A stretch of 64,000 nt of DNA from Photobacterium gaetbulicola Gung47 (GCA_000940995.1 CP005974.1:2232001-2296000), one strand, 5' to 3'; shown: positions 49,508 through 58,447, numbered from the stretch's first letter. Notes: generated by a model from the sequence alone, not told the origin. Program-made: numbers and translations.

Positions 49508-50421
49508 TGGATAGCGCCTACCCTGAGTTTATGAATGCCAAACAAGTTGCCGAGTACCTCGATTTAAACGAAAAGAAAGTCTATTCGCTGGCAAATGATG
49601 GGTTGCTTCCAGCAACGAAAGTCACAGGCAAATGGCTATTCCCAAAGGCGCTGCTTGATAAATGGCTACTCGAATCCTGCCACAATGGCGTCTTGAATGA
49701 TCGGTTGTTGATTGCCGGCTCGGATGATCCCTTGCTACAAATGATCGTAGGTGACATGGCCAACAAACTTGGTAGCACAGCCCTTATCGGCTATACCTCT
49801 ACCGGCACCCGTCAGGGGCTCGCAATGCTGAGCAAAGGCCATGTCGATATGTGCGCCATTCACTGGGGCCATGCAGAAGAAGCCAGCCTCCGTCATCCTG
49901 CTTTGCTGCAGCAATACAGTGGCCATCGAAATTGGGTGCTTATTCATGCCTTCGAGCGCCAGCAAGGCCTGGTTGTCTCGCGGGAGATTGCCGACTGCGT
50001 CAATAGTCGCTCTATCCAGCCCCAGGAACTGTTGTCCTCCCGCTGGCGCTGGGCATTGCGTCAAGAAGGCGCTGGCAGTATGAGGGCGCTATCGGAATGG
50101 CTTCATAACCATGCCTTTACCATCGACATGCTTAACAGCGTTGATACCTGCAACAGTGAGCGTGAGCTTGCATCTTATATCGCCAGGGGGGATGCCGATG
50201 TAGGGTGTGCGAGCCAGAGTACCGCTGGCGAATTCGGTCTTGGTTTTATTCCTCTCTGTACAGAAGCCTTTGAGCTCGTGATCCCCAAAAACATCTACTT
50301 TAGAGAGCTGCAACAAAAGCTGCTGCACGCATTGGGGGATGGCCATATCCAGGCCAGAGGCGATCAACTTGGCGGCTACAACTTCAGTCGTAGCGGTCAA
50401 CAGGTCTGGAGCGGCAAATAA
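49504..50421 (+). CDS. Regulator: excisionase-type HTH fused to a periplasmic-binding-like domain
   Basis: The 305-residue protein has an N-terminal MerR/excisionase-type helix-turn-helix (about 10-55, MNAKQVAEYLDLNEKKVYSL then LLPATKVTGKWLFPKALLDKWL). A PBP-like substrate domain (about 65-290) follows, opening LLIAGSDDPLLQMIVGDMAN. Similar domain pairs are found in molybdate/tungstate-linked and formate-dehydrogenase-linked regulators. It is coupled to fdhD by an ATGA overlap, so sensing of molybdate, formate or another oxyanion is plausible but inferred. A terminator follows. Confidence 0.8.
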   Translation: MMDSAYPEFMNAKQVAEYLDLNEKKVYSLANDGLLPATKVTGKWLFPKALLDKWLLESCHNGVLNDRLLIAGSDDPLLQMIVGDMANKLGSTALIGYTSTGTRQGLAMLSKGHVDMCAIHWGHAEEASLRHPALLQQYSGHRNWVLIHAFERQQGLVVSREIADCVNSRSIQPQELLSSRWRWALRQEGAGSMRALSEWLHNHAFTIDMLNSVDTCNSERELASYIARGDADVGCASQSTAGEFGLGFIPLCTEAFELVIPKNIYFRELQQKLLHALGDGHIQARGDQLGGYNFSRSGQQVWSGK

Positions 50422-50998
50422 ATTTCGGGGCTCTGGATATAGGGGCGTATATAGGGGCGTAATGCCCCTTTTACTTTACCGAACTGAATCAACCGCATAA
50501 AGATAGCAAAACCCGGGCTCCGACCGAATACAGCCACCCGCAAAGTGCAATCATTTACCCATCCCTCCTTAACACCAACATACCTTTGCAATCACAACCT
50601 ACCGATCCCCTTACCCCTTCCATGCCAGGCATGACTATTCACCAGCCAATCAACCTTAAGCTTGTTTTTCATGCTTTATATCTATTTTTTTACAGATAAA
50701 TCACTCAATAAAGTCAAGAAAGACAGTCCCTTCAACCATATGAATTTATTAATATTTATCAGCCGTCATATATTCGAGATTTATCACTGGTCTGATGTGA
50801 CAAATGAAACCCAAAGCGACAAAATGTGAGCAATTACTCTAAAATATAAAATCCCCTTTAAGAATATTGATCTAGCCCACAATTTGACAGGTTTTCCTTT
50901 GAGGATTTGTGCCACTAGATGCACACTGAAATCGGTCATCTGACCAGTTAATTACTCTGCAATTGAATGTAAAAATAAATACCGCGTAAGGAGTGGTC
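50422..50998. other. Long intergenic region before the acyl reductase operon
   Basis: The 577 bases hold the fdhD-operon terminator, an AT-rich stretch, and CCCAAAGCGACA at 50810-50821. TGTGC-N8-GCACA at 50908-50925 is a possible operator for the TetR regulator encoded in the operon. No gene with a credible ribosome-binding site was seen, and no clean sigma-70 promoter was fixed. Confidence 0.45.
50453..50473 (+). terminator. Terminator of the fdhD-regulator operon, with a duplicated arm
   Basis: AGGGGC-N5-GCCCCT is followed by TTTAC. The left arm is part of a perfect 12-base tandem duplication (ATATAGGGGCGT at 50437-50448 and 50449-50460), so either copy could form the stem. Confidence 0.65.
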
Positions 50999-52984
50999 AT
51001 GAATTATTTCATTACCGGCGCAACTGGATTTATCGGTTCTCAGTTATTACAACGTCTGGCTAAACGTCCTGGTGATATCTACCTGTTAAACTACGACAAA
51101 ATTTCTGAAGATAGACTGGAAGCCCTATTAGAAAAACATAATCTGCCTAAGAACAAATTTCACTGCATCAAGGGCTCGATTACCGAACCAAACTTGGGTA
51201 TCTCAGCGGAAGATACCAAAAAGCTGACTGGAAAAATTGACCAGTTCTTCCACCTTGCAGCCATATATGATTTGACGGCAAGCGAAGAAGACATGATGCG
51301 CGCCAATATTGATGGCACTGAACATACACTGCGTTTCGCTGAGCGGATCAACGCTGGCTGTTTCCATTACTTCAGTTCAATTGCGGTTGCGGGTCAATAC
51401 CGTGGCTGGTTCCGCGAAGATATGCTCAATGAAGCAACTGGGCTTGAGCACGCTTACTTCTCCACTAAGCACAATGCGGAAAAACTGGTACAAGAAACAG
51501 CGACCATCCCATGGCGTGCCTACCGCCCGGGCATCGTGATTGGTGACTCAAAAACAGGTGAAGCCGATCGTATCGACGGTCCTTACTACTTCTTTAAGAT
51601 TATCCAAAAACTGCGCCGCGCTCTTCCTGAGTGGGCTCCTCTTCTTGGCCTTGAAGGCGGTCGTTTGAACCTGGTGCCGGTTGACTATGTTGCCGATGCC
51701 ATTGACCATATCTCGCATAAGCCAGAATTGGATAACCAGTGTTTCCATATCGTCGACCCTGATCCATACCGCTCTGGCGAAGTGATCAACCTCTTTGCCG
51801 AAGCAGGTCATGCGCCGCGCATGGCAATGCGCCTGGACATGCGTGTATTCCGTATGATCCCATCGCACTTCTGGAGCCAGTTAGGCCAAGTGCCTGTGCT
51901 TAAGCGCTTTATTGATGCTATCAGTAAAGAAATGGACATGCCGCAGGACGCACTAACCTACTTCAACTACCCGACGCAGTTTGACTGCAGCAACACGCTG
52001 AACGCACTGTCGGACAGCAATATCTGTTGCCCTCGCCTGGCGGATTATGCAGACAAGATTTGGGACTACTGGGAGCGTAACCTAGATCCTGAATTGCATG
52101 TTGAGAAAACACTGCAAGGTTGTGTTAACGACAAAGTTGTTGTTATTACCGGCGCCTCTTCAGGCATTGGTTATACTACCGCAATTAAACTGGCGAAGAC
52201 CAAAGCACGTCTCGTATTGATTGCTCGTGATCTTGAGCGTCTTCAGCAAGTTCGTAATGAGATTGAACGCTTAGGTGGCCAAGCCTTCATCTACCAGTGC
52301 GACCTTAGCCAGGATGCTCCGGCACAAGAAGTGATCCAGCAAATTAAACATGATCACGGCAAAGTCGATATCTTAATCAACAACGCTGGCCGCTCTATTC
52401 GCCGCTCGGTTGAAAAAGCAACTGACCGCCTGCACGATTACGAACGTACTATGCAGATCAACTACTTCGGCGCACTTCGCATGATTTTGGGTAACCTGCC
52501 AGAAATGATCGAAGCGGGTGAAGGCCACATCATTAACATCTCTTCGATTGCGGTGTTGACCAACCAGCCGTTGTTCTCGGCATATGCTGCGTCGAAATCA
52601 GCACTGGACACCTTTACCCGTACCGCCAGTACAGAGCTAGGCGGTCAGGGAATCGATTTTACCACCATCAATATGCCGCTTGTTGAAACGCGTATGATTT
52701 CAGATCACTACCGTGAAACTGAAGGTGGTATCCCGCTACTCACTCCTGAAGAAGCCGCAGACTTGATTATCAAGGCGATTATCGAGAAGCCGAAACGCAT
52801 TGCGACCAAACTTGGCCTGTTGGGTGCTTTCATCCACGGTGTTTATCCGAAACTGGGTGAACTGCTGATGGCTACGGGCTACAACCCGGATCACGGCAAG
52901 CATGACGGTGAAGAGGCAGAGCCTAAGCAACCGTCGGCCGATGTGGTTGCTCTTAACAGCATCATGCGTGAAATACATATGTAA
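50999..52984 (+). CDS. Two-domain SDR fatty acyl-CoA reductase (Marinobacter FAR type)
   Basis: The protein is 661 residues from ATG 50999, with AAGGAG 5 bases upstream. The N-terminal half is an extended SDR/NAD_binding_4 domain (TGATGFIGSQLL, YFSTKHNAEKL catalytic Y-x3-K, about 1-350). The C-terminal half is a classical SDR (TGASSGIGY, INNAGRSIRRS, YAASKSAL, about 375-600). The length and two-domain order match the Marinobacter bacterial fatty acyl-CoA reductase, which makes fatty alcohols from acyl-CoA with NADPH. It heads an operon with a DUF2505 protein and TetR. The exact substrate is inferred. Confidence 0.82.
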   Translation: MNYFITGATGFIGSQLLQRLAKRPGDIYLLNYDKISEDRLEALLEKHNLPKNKFHCIKGSITEPNLGISAEDTKKLTGKIDQFFHLAAIYDLTASEEDMMRANIDGTEHTLRFAERINAGCFHYFSSIAVAGQYRGWFREDMLNEATGLEHAYFSTKHNAEKLVQETATIPWRAYRPGIVIGDSKTGEADRIDGPYYFFKIIQKLRRALPEWAPLLGLEGGRLNLVPVDYVADAIDHISHKPELDNQCFHIVDPDPYRSGEVINLFAEAGHAPRMAMRLDMRVFRMIPSHFWSQLGQVPVLKRFIDAISKEMDMPQDALTYFNYPTQFDCSNTLNALSDSNICCPRLADYADKIWDYWERNLDPELHVEKTLQGCVNDKVVVITGASSGIGYTTAIKLAKTKARLVLIARDLERLQQVRNEIERLGGQAFIYQCDLSQDAPAQEVIQQIKHDHGKVDILINNAGRSIRRSVEKATDRLHDYERTMQINYFGALRMILGNLPEMIEAGEGHIINISSIAVLTNQPLFSAYAASKSALDTFTRTASTELGGQGIDFTTINMPLVETRMISDHYRETEGGIPLLTPEEAADLIIKAIIEKPKRIATKLGLLGAFIHGVYPKLGELLMATGYNPDHGKHDGEEAEPKQPSADVVALNSIMREIHM

Positions 52985-52995
52985 GGAATTGAGTA

Positions 52996-53514
52996 ATGCA
53001 AGTTTCAGTTATCCACGATTACAAAGAAGATCTTGATACCTTACTGCGTTATTTCAGTGAAGAAGCGCTCATCACTGAGAAATACCAGAAACTAGGCGGT
53101 AAAAACGTTCGTATCAACAAACTTGAAGAAACCGAAGATGGTTTCCGTGTTGAGACCCAGCGTGACATGCCGGCCAATGTGCCTGCGGTACTTAAAAGCT
53201 TGCTAGGTAGCTTCAATACTATAAAGCAGACTGAGTCATGGCACTGGCAAGAGAATGATCAGTTAATTTGTAAGCTGCAAATTGAGATCTTGGGTGTACC
53301 GGCGACGATTACTGGCCAGATGGTGTTCAGCGAGCCGGCGACCCGCCCGGGCATCGCAACATCGAATCATGTAACTATGGATGTGAAGTCTGCGATCCCT
53401 CTAGTGGGCAGCACGCTCGTTTCATTTATCTGCGGTGACATGAAAGATCAGATGCAAGCTGAGTATGACTTCCTGCGTGAAGTACTACCTCACCTTGTCG
53501 CTGAAGAACAATAA
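52996..53514 (+). CDS. DUF2505 (START-like) protein
   Basis: The 172-residue soluble protein has the opening MQVSVIHDYKEDLDTLLRYFSEEALITEKY and the GKNVRINKLEETEDG strand pattern of DUF2505, a SRPBCC/START-like fold with a hydrophobic pocket. It follows the acyl reductase by 11 bases (AAGGAATTGAG before the ATG). A lipid or acyl-chain binding partner role is suggested by context. Confidence 0.85.
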   Translation: MQVSVIHDYKEDLDTLLRYFSEEALITEKYQKLGGKNVRINKLEETEDGFRVETQRDMPANVPAVLKSLLGSFNTIKQTESWHWQENDQLICKLQIEILGVPATITGQMVFSEPATRPGIATSNHVTMDVKSAIPLVGSTLVSFICGDMKDQMQAEYDFLREVLPHLVAEEQ

Positions 53515-53530
53515 CGTTCACCCCGTCACC

Positions 53531-53570
53531 TTCGGCAATCCCGAATAATGCTATTAATGGGGTTGCCGAA
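53531..53570 (+). other. Imperfect hairpin between DUF2505 and TetR genes
   Basis: TTCGGCAATCCC pairs with GGGGTTGCCGAA (12 pairs, one G-U) around a 16-base loop. There is no T-run, so it is an attenuator, a stability element or an operator rather than a clear terminator. Confidence 0.45.
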
Positions 53571-53596
53571 TGTGAAGCTCGAATAACAAGGAAAAG

Positions 53597-54232
53597 ATGA
53601 TGAAAACCAAAGATAGGATTTTGTCAGTTAGTCTTGAGCTGTTTAATCGTGATGGTGTTGCACAAGTTAGTACATTAATCATCGCCACCGAGATGGGGAT
53701 CAGCCCAGGAAACCTTTATTACCATTTCCGCGGCAAAGATGAAATTATTGCTACTCTGGTCACCGAGTTGCAAAATTCACTGACAACCATCAGCAATGAA
53801 TATGCAAGTCAGGTCAAGGACTTCGATGATTACTGGCCTTTCATGCACACCGTAATGGCATTATTTACCCATTACCGCTTCTTGTTCAGAAATTTGGACA
53901 GCCTAAATGGCCAAAACCCGCAGATTAAGCGCAAAATCAGAACCTTGATCCTTAAGCTCCGTCATTTATGTAATGACATGCTCAAACACCTCGTTGTCTT
54001 GGGCAAGCTAAAATGTGATGAGCAAAGCCTGCCTCTATTGGCAGATAACTTATTGCTGGTTAGTCTGAACTGGCTTAACTACCAGACACTGCTTGATGAT
54101 CACTACAGCGAAAGTGACCTGGCTCGAGCAGGCGTACTACGCTTGATCTCAATGGTAGAACCATATCTGACAGAAAATGCCAAATCCCCTTTCTTTACCC
54201 ATCAGGATTTGGTGTCAGAGCTCGTCACATAA
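53597..54232 (+). CDS. TetR-family regulator of the acyl reductase operon
   Basis: The 211-residue protein has an N-terminal TetR HTH (VSTLIIATEMGISPGNLYYHFRGKDEI, about 20-48, core shown). A helical ligand domain of the TetR_C_33-like kind (FDDYWPFMHTVMALFTHYRFLFRNL) follows. AAGGAAAAG precedes two in-frame ATGs. Its place at the end of the operon suggests feedback control, with an acyl-CoA or fatty acid as a possible ligand. Confidence 0.88.
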   Translation: MMKTKDRILSVSLELFNRDGVAQVSTLIIATEMGISPGNLYYHFRGKDEIIATLVTELQNSLTTISNEYASQVKDFDDYWPFMHTVMALFTHYRFLFRNLDSLNGQNPQIKRKIRTLILKLRHLCNDMLKHLVVLGKLKCDEQSLPLLADNLLLVSLNWLNYQTLLDDHYSESDLARAGVLRLISMVEPYLTENAKSPFFTHQDLVSELVT

Positions 54233-54267
54233 TTGCCGCGCAATAAAATAGCAACGAAATATATCTC

Positions 54268-54300
54268 AACACCCCATCTATTGATGGGGTGTTTTATTTT
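54268..54300 (+). terminator. Terminator of the acyl reductase operon
   Basis: An 11-bp perfect stem (AACACCCCATC / GATGGGGTGTT) with a TATT loop is followed by TTATTTTATTT. Confidence 0.85.
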
Positions 54301-54434
54301 ATTTACCAGAATCGGGGTTTCTTAATGCTTTTCAATATTTTACTTAAATAAAAATACACTCTTACACTTTGAAATAACATCATCAGGTAGAGTATGTCAT
54401 TCTGTTGTTATGCGTTATATTTGGAACAATGTGG

Positions 54435-54791
54435 ATGAACGTTAAGTTAATTAAAAGCCTATCAGAATCGACAATCTGTATCGTTGTATTTTACACGTGC
54501 TTCCACTGGCTAATGATTCGGTTCGCTGGTGAATTCTATACCGATATCGTCACCAAATTCTACCGCTTCTATATCGCCTCCGCACTGTTATTCATCGTAC
54601 TCGAAATAGTGCAGTTCTATCGCGCCAGCTCCTGGGGCTACTTGGCCTATGCCTTTGCAACCATAGCTATAATGGCTTCATCCTTTGAGCCTAACTTACT
54701 CAATGAGTTTGCTCTGCAACTGATGATGTCCCTAGGTGCCTTAGGTTTTGGGTTTTGTATGTACCAGTGGTGGGAAGACAAAATAGACTGA
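54435..54791 (+). CDS. Small four-helix membrane protein, unknown
   Basis: The protein is about 118 residues from ATG 54435; the open frame begins at a TTG at 54405. Four hydrophobic segments are visible (STICIVVFYTCFHWLMI, FYRFYIASALLFIVLEIV, WGYLAYAFATIAIMA, LMMSLGALGFGFCMY), ending in WWEDKID. No family was recognised. It lies between the TetR terminator and pbpG and may be transcribed alone. Confidence 0.6.
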   Translation: MNVKLIKSLSESTICIVVFYTCFHWLMIRFAGEFYTDIVTKFYRFYIASALLFIVLEIVQFYRASSWGYLAYAFATIAIMASSFEPNLLNEFALQLMMSLGALGFGFCMYQWWEDKID

Positions 54792-54901
54792 GCAACATCA
54801 ACCCTACACTTAACCGTAAACTGACTTTACCATCACCGACCCCCAAGCTACCCTTGTCAGTATCTCTATGTCATATACTGTTTTATCAACAAGGAGTGGT
54901 T

Positions 54902-55792
54902 TTGTTTCGCCATCTCAATCGTTTTTTCGCCATCTGTCTGGCTCTGTCCGTTTCTGCAGCCCATGCCAGTAAATTGAACACTGATAACATCCAAACTGCG
55001 TCAGTGAGTACATTCGTAACCGATCTTGGCTCCAACCAGGCACTATTTCAAAAAAACGCAGATATCGTCATGCCCATTGCTTCTTTAACTAAAGTAATGA
55101 CGGCCATGGTGATTCTGGATGCCAATCTCGCGCTGGATGAGCCCATCAACTTTAATAAGGACGACAAAGAAAGGATCTACAACGGCTATTCGCGGATACG
55201 GATGGGCTCTACCCTTAGCCGAGGGGAAGCCCTGCATATCGCCCTGATGTCCTCAGAGAACCTTGCTACGGCTGCGCTAGCCCGTCAATTCCCTGGGGGT
55301 TATGATGCCTTTATTAAGGCCATGAACGCAAAAGCCAAATCGCTGGATATGACTGATACGGTATTTGTTGATAGCTCTGGCTTGAATCCTGACAACGTTT
55401 CAACCGCTGCCGACATTACCAAAATGATCAAGGCTGCCTATGATTATCCAAAAATCAGACAGTACAGTACCACACCGGTTCATACTGCCTATTTCAAGAA
55501 GCCTCGGTATAAATTGGGCTATACCAACACCAATGCGCTGGTAAGGGGCCAAAAGTGGGATGTCGCACTGAGTAAAACCGGCTATCTGGATATCGCAGGC
55601 CACTGCCTGGCAATGATCACTGAGGTGGACGGCAAGCAGCTGCTGATTGTTACCTTAGATGCCTACGGTAAACTGACCCCTGTTGGTGATGCTGGAAGGA
55701 TCAAAAAGTGGTTACAGAGCGGGCACAGTGGCAAGGTATCGGAATCAGCCATGCACTACCAAAAACAAAAGCTCTCAACCCTAACAAACTAA
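54902..55792 (+). CDS. pbpG: D-alanyl-D-alanine endopeptidase (PBP7 type)
   Basis: The protein is 296 residues from a TTG at 54902, chosen because AAGGAG ends 5 bases upstream and a proper signal peptide follows (LFRHLNRFFAICLALSVSAAHA). Motifs are SLTK (catalytic Ser), SSENLA (SxN-type) and KTG in LSKTGYLD. PBP7/PbpG cleaves D-Ala-DAP cross-links in peptidoglycan. The open frame to 54755 would add an implausible extension. Confidence 0.9.
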   Translation: MFRHLNRFFAICLALSVSAAHASKLNTDNIQTASVSTFVTDLGSNQALFQKNADIVMPIASLTKVMTAMVILDANLALDEPINFNKDDKERIYNGYSRIRMGSTLSRGEALHIALMSSENLATAALARQFPGGYDAFIKAMNAKAKSLDMTDTVFVDSSGLNPDNVSTAADITKMIKAAYDYPKIRQYSTTPVHTAYFKKPRYKLGYTNTNALVRGQKWDVALSKTGYLDIAGHCLAMITEVDGKQLLIVTLDAYGKLTPVGDAGRIKKWLQSGHSGKVSESAMHYQKQKLSTLTN

Positions 55793-55836
55793 AACCAACC
55801 ACCAAGACCAAGGCGTCGGCGTGTCCTCTATAACAT

Positions 55837-55857
55837 GAGCCCTAGGCAACTGGGCTC
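55837..55857. terminator. Weak hairpin between pbpG and the HSL hydrolase gene
   Basis: GAGCCC-N9-GGGCTC lies between convergent genes; no clear T-run follows on either strand. Confidence 0.35.
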
Positions 55858-55896
55858 TGTTATCAGAGTAACATCAACCACGTCACGGCTTCAGTA

Positions 55897-56835
55897 TCAA
55901 CTGGCTTTCTTGTCGATCGATTCGCCCGCTTGTTTAAATTTTTCTCGTACAAAAGCTGTCATTAACTTCAGCGCATCCCTGGCTTCGCTCAACTGATAAA
56001 ATAGCGGATAAACATGCGGTACCCCCTTTACCACATTGATGGTCACGTCATTGCCGGCTTGCCCTAATCGCTCAGCAAGGTGCGTCGCATCATCCATCAG
56101 CAATTCTTCCGTACCTGCCGTAATAAATGTCGGCGGCAAGTCATGGTGATCGGCATAATAGGGAGAGATATCTGGATCACAGGGGTTTTGCATACCGATA
56201 TAGTTGTTACGCATCAGCAACAATGTGCTCAAGTCGAAAAACGGGTCATCCTTGCACTTCTTGAAAGCTGAAGCCCCCGTGACAGCCATATCTGTTACAG
56301 GTGACATCAAAATACCGCCTGCAGGCTGCGGCAGCTTAGCCGCACGGATACGCAGCATGGTTGTCAACACCAGGTTTCCACCAGCAGAATCGCCAGCAAA
56401 GAAGATTTGGTGGGGATGATAGCCTTTGACCAACAATCCTCGATACACCGCAAAGCAGTCGTCGGGAGCGGCAGGATAAGGGTTCTCAGGTGCCAGGCGG
56501 TAATTAACCATCAACCCACGGGCATTGGTATAATTCGCTAGCCGGGCTAAAAAGGCACTGTGAATTTTCGGGCTGTGGAAACAAAAGCCGCCGCCGTGAA
56601 AATAGAGAATGATCTTGTTGCCGCTGCTCTTGGGCATATCAACCCAGTCGCAAGCGACATCTGAAAAACGAGTTGGTGTAATCTCCATCCCCTTAGGTGC
56701 AGCTATAAAAGGCCCATAGTTATCAATTGATAAGATGAGATCCCGCATTTCTTCGGTCGATTCACAATTTGCAAGACGTTGCCGCATAATACGGAATAAA
56801 ACCTTGTTGAAAGCCCTATTACGCCAACTATCCAT
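55897..56835 (-). CDS. HSL-family alpha/beta hydrolase (esterase/lipase)
   Basis: The protein is 312 residues from ATG 56835 with AGAGGTGG upstream. The oxyanion-hole motif HGGGFCF, nucleophile elbow GDSAGG and catalytic Asp/His in LLMDDATHLAERL and GVPHVYPLF are all in place. The hormone-sensitive-lipase/bacterial esterase family hydrolyses short to medium acyl esters. No signal peptide was seen, so it is cytoplasmic. Its position between the acyl reductase and PHA genes fits lipid or ester turnover. Confidence 0.9.
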   Translation of the reverse strand: MDSWRNRAFNKVLFRIMRQRLANCESTEEMRDLILSIDNYGPFIAAPKGMEITPTRFSDVACDWVDMPKSSGNKIILYFHGGGFCFHSPKIHSAFLARLANYTNARGLMVNYRLAPENPYPAAPDDCFAVYRGLLVKGYHPHQIFFAGDSAGGNLVLTTMLRIRAAKLPQPAGGILMSPVTDMAVTGASAFKKCKDDPFFDLSTLLLMRNNYIGMQNPCDPDISPYYADHHDLPPTFITAGTEELLMDDATHLAERLGQAGNDVTINVVKGVPHVYPLFYQLSEARDALKLMTAFVREKFKQAGESIDKKAS

Positions 56836-57142
56836 ATACACCACCTCTTTTACAATTCATTTACAAAGTTAGAATTAAACAAGCGGTTTGGTCAATATCA
56901 AGTAGTAAAAAAATGATGATATTTTAAAAGAAGTGTCTATTTTTCTGTTATTTAAGGTAAAAAAGCTTGTTTTCAAGGGTGTAAAAAAGCTCTACCACCG
57001 AAGGCAGAAAAAATAATAAAAAAGTTGCGCGTGCATGGCCCACGCGCAACCTAAAGGCTTCACAACCTGCAGACTGGGAACGGTTGCTCAGCCCGGAGCT
57101 ACTTTTTGTCTGGCTGGCATAAACGTAGCTCCGTATTGGCAG
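56836..57142. other. Intergenic region between HSL hydrolase and phasin genes
   Basis: It holds the hydrolase promoter region (AT-rich, 56850-57020) and the terminator of the phasin gene. No gene was seen. Confidence 0.5.
57011..57049 (-). terminator. Terminator of the small phasin gene
   Basis: Read on the minus strand, a 10-bp perfect stem (GTTGCGCGTG / CACGCGCAAC) with a 7-base loop is followed by a T-rich run, about 90 bases after the stop. Confidence 0.8.
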
Positions 57143-57502
57143 TTACTCTGCTTCTGCCAATTTCTCAACGGCTTGAGTCAGCTTGTCGATTTTCTCGTCC
57201 ATGCGCTCAAGCTTCTCACGGTCAACGCCACTTAGGCGGTAGAACAGATCATTCATACCTGCTTCTACTTCCTCTGTCGCTTTTTCCGTGTTCTTACCAA
57301 TGCACTCTTTCGCCTGGATTTCAACTTCCTTACCACGCTCAACAAGCTCATCAAACATTTGGTTTGACTTCTCGTTGATCTGCTGTGCTTCTTCCAAGCT
57401 ACGGCTGTAAAGACCAAGGCCTGCTAACCAAATGTTACGTGCAATGCCTTCACCACTTTCAACGACATTTTTTGCCGCTTTCACTACTGTATTGTTGCTC
57501 AT
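57143..57502 (-). CDS. Phasin family protein (small)
   Basis: The protein is 119 residues from ATG 57502 (MSNNTVVK), with GAGG 8 bases upstream. It is a Phasin (PHA_gran_rgn/phasin superfamily) helical protein with NIWLAGLGLYSRSLEEAQQINEKS and FDELVERGKEVE, and a C-terminal heptad region (ERMDEKIDKLTQAVEKLAEAE). It coats polyhydroxyalkanoate granules. Its core is paralogous to the protein encoded upstream at 57580. Confidence 0.88.
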   Translation of the reverse strand: MSNNTVVKAAKNVVESGEGIARNIWLAGLGLYSRSLEEAQQINEKSNQMFDELVERGKEVEIQAKECIGKNTEKATEEVEAGMNDLFYRLSGVDREKLERMDEKIDKLTQAVEKLAEAE

Positions 57503-57579
57503 AATCATATCCTCTTGCGTTATCTTACTTTAAGCACGCGCGATTGAACTTACGGTTGCATATCTATTGGTAGCTATGC

Positions 57580-58212
57580 TTAGACCACTTCAGGTTTTGT
57601 ACTTTCAGCTGGCTTGGCGCCTTCGGCGGCTGCTTTTGGCTCCGCAACAGCTTTAGTTGCTGCTACGGTCTGTGGCTTTACCGGCGCGTCGACCTCTTTC
57701 TTCTCTGCTTCTGGCTTAGCCTCTGGAACAGGCTGTGCTGCTTTTACGGTTTTACGACGTGCAACGCTTGGTTTCTTGGCTGCAGGTTCTGTCTTTTCAG
57801 CCGCTTTCGCAGCAGTACGCTTGCGAGGTGCCGGCTTTTTCTCAGCTTGTGCCTTCTGGCGCTCAACGAGAGCTTCGATGTTGGCGGTTAGCTGGTCGAT
57901 CTTGTCGTCAACACGATCAAGACGCTCGTTATCCAGCCCAATGAATTTCTGCACCATGTTGTGCATACGTTCCTCAATCGCTACAGAAGTCTGGCTACGT
58001 GCGGTATGAACACGTTCTTTTGTCTTTGACTCCACAGCGCGCCCACGTTCAATCAACTCATCAAACAGGCTTTTGCCTTTGTCTGATAGCTGATTAACTT
58101 CTTCAGCACTCTTGGCATAAGCACCAAGGCCAGCCAACCAAATGTTGTATACCATTGCGTCTCGAATCTGCTCTTTGTTTGATTCTTCCGCAGTCTGTTT
58201 GAAAATTCCCAT
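57580..58212 (-). CDS. PhaF-like phasin with Ala/Lys/Pro-rich tail
   Basis: The protein is 210 residues from ATG 58212 (MGIFKQTAEESN), with GGAGGGG upstream; the open frame to 58356 is rejected. The phasin core has NIWLAGLGAYAKSAEEVNQLSDKG and FDELIERGRAVES, then a coiled-coil-like RVDDKIDQLTANIEALVERQ. A tail follows, rich in Ala, Lys, Pro and Glu (AKAAEKTEPAAKKPSVARRKT), like the histone-like domain of Pseudomonas PhaF. That domain could attach granules to the nucleoid for partition. Confidence 0.87.
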   Translation of the reverse strand: MGIFKQTAEESNKEQIRDAMVYNIWLAGLGAYAKSAEEVNQLSDKGKSLFDELIERGRAVESKTKERVHTARSQTSVAIEERMHNMVQKFIGLDNERLDRVDDKIDQLTANIEALVERQKAQAEKKPAPRKRTAAKAAEKTEPAAKKPSVARRKTVKAAQPVPEAKPEAEKKEVDAPVKPQTVAATKAVAEPKAAAEGAKPAESTKPEVV

Positions 58213-58390
58213 CAGTTTCCCCTCCATACTTTTGCGATAGTGCCAGCCAGTGGGTATTGCCTGACTGCTTGTATGTAATTTACGAATTTCAATTAGAATG
58301 TTCTCCCTAAAACAACACTTTATCGCGCTGAAGGGTGTGATTGTGAGATTTGTCACAGAGAAAGCCAGAAAAAACGCTATGAATCATAGA

Positions 58391-58420
58391 GATAAAAAAA
58401 GAGCTCTGAACGAGCTCTTT
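58391..58420 (-). terminator. Terminator of the PHA-system protein gene
   Basis: Read on the minus strand, a 9-bp stem (AAAGAGCTC / GAGCTCTTT) with a 5-base loop is followed by TTTTATC. Confidence 0.8.
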
Positions 58421-58447
58421 ATAGAAGAAATTGCTATATGCGACGAA

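Noticed and set aside
50880..50990. Sigma-54 promoter before the acyl reductase, by analogy with the fdh promoters
   Set aside because: No GG-N10-GC pair with a TTGC context was found in this interval on the plus strand.
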